From NCBI GenBank assembly GCA_047975215.1, contig JBKEDD010000005.1, positions 208,878 to 272,877 of the forward strand: a stretch of 64,000 bases of DNA. Direction: 5' to 3'. The DNA is from JAGRMG01 sp047975215. GTDB lineage: Bacteria > Pseudomonadota > Alphaproteobacteria > Rhodobacterales > Rhodobacteraceae. Under the pieces are notes generated by a model. It worked only from the letters and a program-made list of their open reading frames with translations. It did no database searches and was not told the origin of the DNA. Positions 57,423 through 64,000 of this stretch are shown piece after piece; the stretch's first letter is position 1, and each line of letters begins with the position of its first letter. A program made the position numbers and the translations under genes.

Positions 57423-58424
57423 TCAGGCCGGGGTGCGGGGCGCGGCCGACATCAGGGCCGCCACGTCCAGCATCCGCGCCGAAAACCCCCATTCGTTGTC
57501 GTACCAGCCGAACAGACGCACCTGGCGGTCGCCGATCATGCGGGTTTCCGGCACCGCGATCACCAGCGATTCCGGCAGTGCGCGCAAATCCGAGGACACC
57601 AGCGGCGCTTCGGTCCAGCCCAGCACCGGCGAGGCGTCCGCCGCGTCGTGCAGGGCCTGGCGAAACGCCGGTTCGGGCATCGGGCGGGCCAGTTGCACCA
57701 CCAGATCGACCGAAGACACGCTGGCCACGGGCACCCGGACGGCGGCGCCGCTGACGCGCCCGGCCAGATCGGGCAGCACCTCGTCGATCAGGTGGGTGGC
57801 GCTGGAGGTGGTGGGTACCATCGACAGCGCGCCGGAACGGCTGCGGGCGAAATCGCCGCGCGGTGCGTCTACCATCGGCTGGCTGTTGGTATAGCAGTGG
57901 ATGGTGGTCATATGCGCCCGGTCGACCCCGGCGATGCGGTCCACGATACCCAGCAGCGGCGCCAGCGCGTTGGTCGTGCAGGATGCATTGGAAACGATCC
58001 GCGCATTGCCCAGCCGGTCTTCATTGGCGCCCAGCACAACGGTCAGTTCGGCGGCCGGCGACGGCCCCGAGATCAGAACCTTGCCCGCCCCCGCGCCAAG
58101 CCCCCGCGCCGCGACATCGCTGGTGCGCGCGATGCCGGTGCAGTCCAGCAGCACGTCGACCCCGCCCAGATCCGCGTGTGCCAGATCGGGTGTGTGGGTG
58201 ACGGGAATCGCCCGGCCCGCTACGCGCAAGGCACCGCCGCTGCCCGAAACCTCGCCGGGGAAGGGGCCGAAGGTGCTGTCATAGGCGAACAGATAGGCCA
58301 GCATGTCCAGCGGCGCGATGTCGTTGATCAGCGTCACCTCGACGGGCGACGTTTGCGGGCGGGTCAGAACCTGCCGCAGGATGGTGCGGCCAATGCGGCC
58401 GAATCCGTTGATTGCAATCTTCAT
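57423..58424 (-). CDS. gap: Glyceraldehyde-3-phosphate dehydrogenase, type I
   Basis: 333 residues. NAD-binding NGFGRIGRTILRQ at the start, catalytic SNASCTTNALAPLL (Cys) and TTIHCYTNSQPMVDAP (the His follows the first strand). The common TNDQ here is TNSQ. It likely interconverts glyceraldehyde 3-phosphate and 1,3-bisphosphoglycerate, but a divergent paralogue such as erythrose-4-phosphate dehydrogenase is possible. The conserved end WYDNEWGFSARMLDVA is normal. The start at 58424 is the Met just before KIAINGFG. Confidence 0.88.
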   Translation of the reverse strand: MKIAINGFGRIGRTILRQVLTRPQTSPVEVTLINDIAPLDMLAYLFAYDSTFGPFPGEVSGSGGALRVAGRAIPVTHTPDLAHADLGGVDVLLDCTGIARTSDVAARGLGAGAGKVLISGPSPAAELTVVLGANEDRLGNARIVSNASCTTNALAPLLGIVDRIAGVDRAHMTTIHCYTNSQPMVDAPRGDFARSRSGALSMVPTTSSATHLIDEVLPDLAGRVSGAAVRVPVASVSSVDLVVQLARPMPEPAFRQALHDAADASPVLGWTEAPLVSSDLRALPESLVIAVPETRMIGDRQVRLFGWYDNEWGFSARMLDVAALMSAAPRTPA

Positions 58425-58521
58425 GTCGTGTGACGGTATGGCAGGAGCGCGGGGCGCTCTCAATGGGGGATCGCGAGGCGGGACGGTTCGGGGCCCATCC
58501 GGTCGCGATCACCCGACGCCG

Positions 58522-58833
58522 TCAGCGGCAAGCGACCTGCGAGAAGAAGTGGCCCGAAATGTTCTGCACCAGTGTCGAGCGGTCCACCCGGCAGCCTGTC
58601 GCCGCTTCGATGGCGCGGATCGCCTGGATCGTGCGCAGAGCAGCGGGCGGGCCGTAGGGGTTGAGATTGTTGGTGTCGCGTACCGCCCGATAGATCGCCG
58701 GTGTATCGGCAACGCGGGCCACTGCCCATGTCCGGCTCATCACCTCAACCCCCTGCGTCGGGTGATCGGTCGTGACCGGAACGGCATCGCAGGCCGAGAG
58801 CGCGAGGGCCGAAACCAGAATGAGGCGTTTCAT
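58522..58833 (-). CDS. Small putative lipoprotein
   Basis: 103 residues. MKRLILVSALALSACDAVP has a lipobox (LSAC), so it is probably lipidated and sits at the outer or inner membrane. The remainder has a conserved-looking CRVDRSTLVQNISGHFFSQVAC end with two cysteines. No named domain is recognised. The start is the Met at 58833. It diverges from the exported protein at 59073. Confidence 0.72.
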   Translation of the reverse strand: MKRLILVSALALSACDAVPVTTDHPTQGVEVMSRTWAVARVADTPAIYRAVRDTNNLNPYGPPAALRTIQAIRAIEAATGCRVDRSTLVQNISGHFFSQVACR

Positions 58834-59072
58834 GTCACTGTCTCCGGCTCCATGCCCGGGCTGCGAAACGGATGCGCACGCCCCTTGGGGCATATCGCTT
58901 CGGGGCGGCCAGGACCGTGGCGTTGCGCAAAAGGTTAGCGAATTTGCAGGCGGTTGCAAATGCGGATCCGCACCGGGGCGGGCGCCGCGGGCATTGCGGG
59001 TTTGGACAAGGCCCGCCGCAGGATGTATTCAGGCGGAGAGCCTTTTGTTCCCGCCAGTCAACCGAGGTAGCC

Positions 59073-59429
59073 ATGAAACCCAGCCTATCGGTGTTGCCTC
59101 TTGTCGCGATGCTGGCGCTGGCCGCGTCTGCCGGCAAGGCCCAGACGCTTTCGCACATGATCCGCGATACCGGCCTGTCGCCGCAGGATTTCACGATGAT
59201 GGACGCGGCCGCGGCCGGCCTTTACACCGCCGCCCGGCCCAGGGTCGGCGGCGAGGCGGCGTGGTCGAATCCCGAAAGCATGTCGCACGGCACCGTGCGG
59301 CTGGAGGCGATGCAGGGGGGCTGTGCCGTCATCCTGCATGCCTTCCACGCCAAGGGCGCCGCGAAGGCCCGCGACCTGCGCATCCGCCGCTGCAGGGACG
59401 CCGACGGGCGCTGGCTGCTGCAACCCTGA
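59073..59429 (+). CDS. Small exported protein resembling the 17-kDa surface antigen C-terminal region
   Basis: 118 residues. Signal peptide about 1-23 (LALAASAGKAQ). The body has WSNPESMSHGTV, a GGCAVILHAF strand and CRDADGRWLLQP, similar to the small beta-rich domain of surface-antigen-like proteins (W-x-NP, then a Cys pair). Two cysteines may form a disulfide in the periplasm. The divergent lipoprotein gene is 239 bases upstream; the inverted repeat ATTTGC-N8-GCAAAT at 58942-58961 may be a control site. The glycine riboswitch begins 117 bases downstream. Confidence 0.72.
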   Translation: MKPSLSVLPLVAMLALAASAGKAQTLSHMIRDTGLSPQDFTMMDAAAAGLYTAARPRVGGEAAWSNPESMSHGTVRLEAMQGGCAVILHAFHAKGAAKARDLRIRRCRDADGRWLLQP

Positions 59430-59546
59430 GCGGCAGTCGGGGGCGGCGCCGCTGACGGCCCGCACGCCGGGCGTCTGTGCGACGGATCGTTGTCGCATCC
59501 GGGCCTTGCCGGGAGCGCCGGGCGCGGATAATGTGCGCCCGTGCAT

Positions 59547-59700
59547 GCGGGAGAACCGGCGCAGCCGCGCCGGTGCCGAAGGAGCAACCGCCCCGGAAAC
59601 TCTCAGGCCCAAGGGACCGCAGGCATGGACGGACTCTGGAGAGAGGCGCGCGCTGCGCCCGCCGAAGGGATAGCGATCTCAGGCCAAAGGACAGAGGGGG
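59547..59700 (+). promoter_or_regulatory. Tandem glycine riboswitch
   Basis: Two adjacent glycine aptamers. The first (about 59547-59640) has GCCGAAGGAGCAA, CCGGAAACTCTCAGGC and AAGGGACCG. The second (about 59641-59700) has GCCGAAGGGATAGC, ATCTCAGGCCAAAGGACAG. The linker CTCTGGAGAG between them is the usual aptamer junction. A GC-rich hairpin (CCGGCG-CGG-CGCCGG, about 59713-59727) after it may be the expression platform. Glycine binding should turn on gcvT and the rest of the glycine cleavage genes. Confidence 0.9.
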
Positions 59701-59786
59701 CATCGCATGGCGCCGGCGCGGCGCCGGAAAATGGGGTGCCGCACGATCCGTCGGGATTCGTGCCGGTTTGGAAACGGGACGGGCAC

Positions 59787-60908
59787 ATGGCGCAATCGCT
59801 AAGAACGCCGCTTTACGATCTGCATGTCGAACTTGGGGGCAAGATGGTGCCCTTCGCCGGGTATGAAATGCCGGTGCAGTTCGCCGGAATCATGGCCGAA
59901 CACAATCACACCCGCGCGCGGGCCGGGCTGTTCGATGTCTCTCACATGGGCCAGGTGGTGCTTTCGGGCGTGTCGATGCAGGCCATCGCCGCGGCCTTCG
60001 AAACGCTGGTGCCGATGGATGTGGCCGGACTTGAGGCGGGGCGGCAACGCTACGGGCTGTTCCTGAACGAAAGCGGCGGGATTCTCGACGACCTGATGTT
60101 TGCAAATCGCGGCGATCACCTGTTCGTGGTGGTCAACGCGGCGTGCAAGGGCGAGGATATCGCGCGCATGAAGGCGGCGCTCGAACCCGATATCGCCGTG
60201 ACGCCCGTCACCGACCGGGCGCTGCTGGCCTTGCAGGGACCGGCGGCCGAAGCCGTGCTTGCGGAACTGAACCCCGAGGCCGCGCGGATGCGGTTCATGG
60301 ATATCCGGACGCTGGTTCTGGACGGGGTGGAGTGCTGGGTGTCGCGCTCGGGCTATACCGGCGAGGACGGCTATGAAATATCGCTGCCCGCCGGGGCGGG
60401 CGAGGCGCTGGCGCGGCGGCTGCTGGCCCATGACGACGTGATGCCGGTGGGGCTGGGGGCGCGCGATTCGCTGCGCCTCGAGGCGGGCTTGTGCCTTTAC
60501 GGCCATGACATCGACGAATCCGTTCTGCCGGCCGAGGCCGGTCTGGCCTGGGCGATCCAGAAGGTGCGGCGCGCGGGCGGCGCCCGCGAGGGCGGTTTTC
60601 CCGGTGCCGGGCCGGTGCTGGCCCAGATCGCCGGCGGTTCAGACCGCAAGAGGGTCGGGTTGCGCCCCGAGGGTCGCGCGCCGATGCGCGAAGGGGTGGA
60701 ACTTTTCGCAGCCGCGACGGGCGGCGATCCGGTGGGACGGATCACCTCGGGCGGGTTCGGCCCGACCGTTGGCGGCCCCGTGGCGATGGGATATCTGCCG
60801 GTCGGGCTGGCCGCGCCGGGAACCGAGGTATTTGGCGAGTTGCGGGGCAAGCGCCTGCCGATTACCGTATCCGCGCTGCCCTTCGTGGCGGCCGGATTCA
60901 AGCGTTGA
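59787..60908 (+). CDS. gcvT: Glycine cleavage system T protein (aminomethyltransferase)
   Basis: 373 residues. It moves the aminomethyl carbon from the H protein to tetrahydrofolate, releasing ammonia. LRTPLYDLHVELGGKMVPFAGYEMP, AGLFDVSHMGQV, SRSGYTGEDGYEI and GLGARDSLRLEAGLCLYGHD are canonical, including the folate-binding Glu and Asp. ATG 59787 begins the conserved sequence about 86 bases after the riboswitch. gcvH follows 34 bases later. Confidence 0.96.
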   Translation: MAQSLRTPLYDLHVELGGKMVPFAGYEMPVQFAGIMAEHNHTRARAGLFDVSHMGQVVLSGVSMQAIAAAFETLVPMDVAGLEAGRQRYGLFLNESGGILDDLMFANRGDHLFVVVNAACKGEDIARMKAALEPDIAVTPVTDRALLALQGPAAEAVLAELNPEAARMRFMDIRTLVLDGVECWVSRSGYTGEDGYEISLPAGAGEALARRLLAHDDVMPVGLGARDSLRLEAGLCLYGHDIDESVLPAEAGLAWAIQKVRRAGGAREGGFPGAGPVLAQIAGGSDRKRVGLRPEGRAPMREGVELFAAATGGDPVGRITSGGFGPTVGGPVAMGYLPVGLAAPGTEVFGELRGKRLPITVSALPFVAAGFKR

Positions 60909-60942
60909 TCCACTGGAACATATCGAAGGGGACATCAGGGAC

Positions 60943-61302
60943 ATGAAGTACACCGAAGAGCATGAATGGCTGCTGCAGGACGGCGACGTGGTTGTCGTCG
61001 GCATCACCGAACACGCCGCCGAGCAACTGGGCGACATCGTGTTCGTCGAACTGCCCGAGGTCGGTGCCGAGGTCAGCCGCGACGACGAGATCGTGGTGAT
61101 CGAGAGCGTCAAGGCGGCCTCCGACATCCTGGCGCCGCTGGATGGCGAGATCGTCGAGATCAACGAGGCGCTGACGGACAATCCCGGCCTGGTCAACGAG
61201 GATGCCCAGGGTGACGGGTGGTTCTTCAAGATCAGGCCGTCGGATTTGTCGCCGATGGACGATTACATGGACGAGGCGGCCTACAAGGATTTCATCGGAT
61301 AG
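60943..61302 (+). CDS. gcvH: Glycine cleavage system H protein (lipoyl carrier)
   Basis: 119 residues. The lipoyl lysine is in IESVKAASDI. EHEWLLQDGDVVVVGITEHAAEQLGDIVFVELP is the hybrid half-motif and NEDAQGDGWFFKI closes the fold. It carries the aminomethyl group between P, T and L proteins. AAGGGGA precedes ATG 60943. gcvP starts 87 bases later, after a repeat element. Confidence 0.97.
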   Translation: MKYTEEHEWLLQDGDVVVVGITEHAAEQLGDIVFVELPEVGAEVSRDDEIVVIESVKAASDILAPLDGEIVEINEALTDNPGLVNEDAQGDGWFFKIRPSDLSPMDDYMDEAAYKDFIG

Positions 61303-61315
61303 CCGCGTCTTGTCC

Positions 61316-61354
61316 GGGGGAGCCTCCGGCGGGGATATTTGCAGCCAGAAGAAG
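61316..61354. repeat. Intergenic repeat, copy C, between gcvH and gcvP
   Basis: It begins GGGGGAGCCTCCGGCGGGG, an approximate hairpin, and ends GATATTTGCAGCCAGAAGAAG. Its tail aligns with boxes A (27884-27906) and B (47417-47439). Insertion inside the gcv operon implies no strong termination. Confidence 0.6.
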
Positions 61355-61389
61355 CGGGGGCCGCACGCCCCTTTCGGGAGTGACCGGGT

Positions 61390-64000
61390 ATGACCTACAA
61401 GCCGACAGAGTATCTGCCATACGATTTCGCCAACCGCCGCCATATCGGGCCATCGCCATCCGAGATGGCCGAGATGCTCGAGATGGTGGGCGCCGCGAGC
61501 CTGGACGAACTGATCGACCAGACGGTACCGGCGGCGATCAGGCAGGAGCGGCCGCTGGATTTCGGCAAGCCCAAGTCGGAACGTGAACTGCTGTGGCACA
61601 TGCGGCAGGTGGCTGAAAAGAACAAGGTTCTGGTCAGCCTGATCGGGCAGGGCTATCACGGCACGGTGACGCCGCCGGCGATCCAGCGCAACATCCTGGA
61701 AAATCCGGCATGGTACACCGCCTATACCCCCTATCAGCCCGAGATCAGCCAGGGCCGGCTGGAGGCGCTGCTGAATTTCCAGACCATGGTATCGGACCTG
61801 ACCGGCCTGGAGATTGCCAATGCCTCGCTCCTGGACGAGGCCACCGCCTGCGCCGAGGCGATGACCATGGCGCAACGGGTGGCGAAGTCGAAGGCGACGG
61901 CGTTTTTCGTCGATGAGAACTGCCACCCGCAAAACATCGCGGTGATCCGCACCCGGGCCGAGCCGCTGGGCATCGAGGTGATCGTCGGCCCGCCCGAGGA
62001 GATGGAAGCCGGGAAGGTGTTCGGGGCGATCTTCCAGTATCCCGGCACCTGCGGGCATCTGCGCGATTTCACCGATGATATCGCGGCACTGCATGCGGCG
62101 CAGGCGGTGGCGGTCGTGTCCGCCGATCCGCTGGCGCTGACCCTGCTCAAGGAGCCCGGTGCGATGGGTGCCGACATTGCTGTCGGTTCGACCCAGCGGT
62201 TCGGCGTTCCGGTGGGATATGGCGGGCCTCATGCGGCCTACATGGCGACGAAACAGGCCTATGCGCGCAACATGCCCGGCCGCATCGTCGGCGTCAGCGT
62301 GGACAGCCACGGCAACCGCGCCTACCGGCTGAGCCTTCAGACTCGCGAACAGCACATCCGCCGCGAGAAGGCGACCAGCAACGTCTGCACGGCGCAGGCG
62401 TTGCTGGCGGTCATGGCCGGGTTCTATGCGGTGTTTCACGGGCCGCAGGGACTGACCGCTATCGCCGAGCGGATCCATCGCAAGACGGTGCGGCTGGCGC
62501 GCGGGCTTGAGGCGGCCGGGTTCAAGGTGGAACCGGCGGCGTTCTTCGACACGATCACCGTCGAGGTCGGCCTGTTGCAGCGCGGCGTGTTGCAGGCGGC
62601 CGTGCGCGAGGGGCTGAACCTGCGCCGGGTGGGCGATACCAGGGTCGGGATCACGCTGGACGAGCTGACCCGGCCCGCCACCATCGAGGCGGTCTGGCGG
62701 GCCTTCGGCATCATCCTCGAGGATACCGACTATTCGCCCCGCTACCGGCTGCCCGATGCGCTGCTGCGGACCTCCGAATTCCTGACCCATCCGATCTTTC
62801 ACATGAACCGCGCCGAAACCGAGATGATGCGATACATGCGCCGGCTGGCGGATCGCGACCTGGCGCTGGACCGGGCGATGATCCCGCTGGGGTCCTGCAC
62901 CATGAAGCTGAACGCGGCGGCCGAGATGATGCCGGTGTCCTGGGCCGAGTTTTCGCAGATCCATCCCTATGCGCCAGCCGACCAGGCGGCAGGATATGCC
63001 GAACTGATCGGCGATCTCAGCGACAGGCTGTGCGAGATCACCGGCTATGACGCGATTTCGATGCAGCCCAATTCAGGGGCGCAGGGCGAATATGCCGGCC
63101 TGCTGACCATTGCCGCCTGGCACCGCGCCCAGGGGCAGGGGCACCGCGACATCTGCCTGATACCCAACAGCGCGCATGGCACCAACCCGGCCAGTGCCCA
63201 GATGGCGGGTTGGAAGGTGGTGGCCGTGAAGACCGCGCAGAACGGCGATATCGACGTGGACGATTTCCGCGCCAAGGCCGAAAAGCACGGCCCGGCACTT
63301 GCCGGCTGCATGATCACCTATCCCAGCACCCATGGCGTGTTCGAGGAGACCGTGCGGGAAATCTGCGATATCACCCACGAACACGGCGGCCAGGTCTATA
63401 TCGACGGCGCCAACCTGAACGCGATGGTGGGCCTTTCCCGGCCCGGCGACCTGGGCGGCGATGTCAGCCACCTGAACCTGCACAAGACCTTCGCCATCCC
63501 GCATGGCGGCGGTGGTCCGGGCATGGGACCGATCGGCGTCAAGGCGCATCTGGCGCCCTTCCTACCCGGCGATCCCTGCGATGGCGAGGGCGCGGTCTCG
63601 GCGGCGCCCTGGGGCTCGGCCTCGATCCTGCTGATTTCATGGGCCTCTATCCTGATGATGGGCGGCGCCGGGCTGACACAGGCGACGCGCGTGGCGATCC
63701 TGAACGCGAACTATATCGCCTCGCGGCTGGCCGGGGCCTATCCGATCGTGTTCATGGGCAACCGGGGCCGCGTCGCGCATGAGTGCATTCTGGACACCCG
63801 CCCCTTCGCCGAGCATGGCGTGACCGTGGACGACATCGCCAAGCGCCTCATCGACAACGGTTTCCATGCGCCCACCATGAGCTGGCCCGTCGCCGGCACG
63901 CTAATGGTCGAGCCGACCGAAAGCGAAACCAAGGCCGAGATCGACCGCTTCATCACCGCGCTGCTGGCGATCCGCGACGAGATCACCGATGTGGCGGAGG
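61390..64000 (+). CDS. gcvP: Glycine dehydrogenase (decarboxylating), P protein, 3' end outside window
   Basis: 870 residues seen of about 950; the gene runs off the right edge in frame. It is the single-chain form. The first half begins DFANRRHIGPSPSEMAEML. The second half carries PLGSCTMKLNAAAEMMPVSW, NSGAQGEYAGL, HGTNPASAQMAG and the pyridoxal-phosphate lysine in LNLHKTFAIPHGGGGPG. It decarboxylates glycine and passes the aminomethyl group to GcvH. Riboswitch-gcvT-gcvH-gcvP form one transcription group on this strand. Confidence 0.96.
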   Translation, partial: MTYKPTEYLPYDFANRRHIGPSPSEMAEMLEMVGAASLDELIDQTVPAAIRQERPLDFGKPKSERELLWHMRQVAEKNKVLVSLIGQGYHGTVTPPAIQRNILENPAWYTAYTPYQPEISQGRLEALLNFQTMVSDLTGLEIANASLLDEATACAEAMTMAQRVAKSKATAFFVDENCHPQNIAVIRTRAEPLGIEVIVGPPEEMEAGKVFGAIFQYPGTCGHLRDFTDDIAALHAAQAVAVVSADPLALTLLKEPGAMGADIAVGSTQRFGVPVGYGGPHAAYMATKQAYARNMPGRIVGVSVDSHGNRAYRLSLQTREQHIRREKATSNVCTAQALLAVMAGFYAVFHGPQGLTAIAERIHRKTVRLARGLEAAGFKVEPAAFFDTITVEVGLLQRGVLQAAVREGLNLRRVGDTRVGITLDELTRPATIEAVWRAFGIILEDTDYSPRYRLPDALLRTSEFLTHPIFHMNRAETEMMRYMRRLADRDLALDRAMIPLGSCTMKLNAAAEMMPVSWAEFSQIHPYAPADQAAGYAELIGDLSDRLCEITGYDAISMQPNSGAQGEYAGLLTIAAWHRAQGQGHRDICLIPNSAHGTNPASAQMAGWKVVAVKTAQNGDIDVDDFRAKAEKHGPALAGCMITYPSTHGVFEETVREICDITHEHGGQVYIDGANLNAMVGLSRPGDLGGDVSHLNLHKTFAIPHGGGGPGMGPIGVKAHLAPFLPGDPCDGEGAVSAAPWGSASILLISWASILMMGGAGLTQATRVAILNANYIASRLAGAYPIVFMGNRGRVAHECILDTRPFAEHGVTVDDIAKRLIDNGFHAPTMSWPVAGTLMVEPTESETKAEIDRFITALLAIRDEITDVAE

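Noticed and set aside
61316..61354. Transcription terminator between gcvH and gcvP
   Set aside because: The hairpin is imperfect and no T-run follows; the same sequence type recurs elsewhere as a repeat, and gcvP has no other obvious promoter in the 87-base gap.

Overview
The window is about 66% GC and reads as chromosome of an alphaproteobacterium, most likely Rhodobacterales (Roseobacter/Rhodobacter relatives). Supporting signs are a long-form methylsuccinyl-CoA dehydrogenase of the ethylmalonyl-CoA pathway, a VPLPA-CTERM protein remnant, the uvrC-pgsA-moaD-moaE order, a TamA/TamB pair, plant-type glutamate-cysteine ligase, short intergenic repeats ending in a conserved A-rich box, and housekeeping genes of alphaproteobacterial type. 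This is inferred from protein families only. No tRNA, rRNA, CRISPR array or intact insertion sequence was found.

Bases 1-12205 are an accessory biosynthetic region. A translationally coupled run encodes a PCP-thioesterase terminus (cut by the left edge), a family 2 glycosyltransferase, a 1543-residue NRPS and a phosphopantetheinyl transferase. The NRPS has a formyltransferase-like N-terminus and an adenylation domain split by a luciferase-like flavin monooxygenase. A second coupled run encodes an SGNH-type hydrolase, a secreted glycoside-hydrolase-like protein and another family 2 glycosyltransferase, and a convergent family 4 glycosyltransferase closes the block. The layout suggests a glycosylated, oxidised peptide-type product, or peptide and glycan assembly working side by side. 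This is the most novel part of the window.

Bases 12418-27783 hold mostly housekeeping genes: CoxG-like protein, ABC-2 exporter, S49 peptidase, a 56-residue cysteine-rich membrane protein, Ca2+/Na+ antiporter, FolM-like SDR, uvrC-pgsA-moaD-moaE (with a decayed VPLPA-CTERM gene between uvrC and pgsA), a BON/OmpA envelope protein with a coiled-coil partner, ubiA, rsmE and gshA.

Bases 27960-38642 carry an N-formylglutamate amidohydrolase relative, pyk, rpmI-rplT, mcd, a TauE-type permease, an FkbM methyltransferase, a glutamine-synthetase-like/amidotransferase/GntR group that may act in amine metabolism, and rpsO.

Bases 38796-47368 contain a short RTX protein, a DUF1643 protein, a transmembrane Ser/Thr kinase beside an OmpA-like protein, a broken M15 peptidase gene, truB, a phosphodiester-glycosidase-like protein, rbfA, dapB and a zinc-finger protein. 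The common rbfA-truB-rpsO arrangement appears to be split by these accessory genes.

Bases 47625-64000 hold polA, tamB-tamA, a cytochrome P450, a GAPDH, two small exported proteins, and a tandem glycine riboswitch followed by gcvT, gcvH and gcvP (gcvP runs off the right edge). Two families of intergenic repeats recur across the window.
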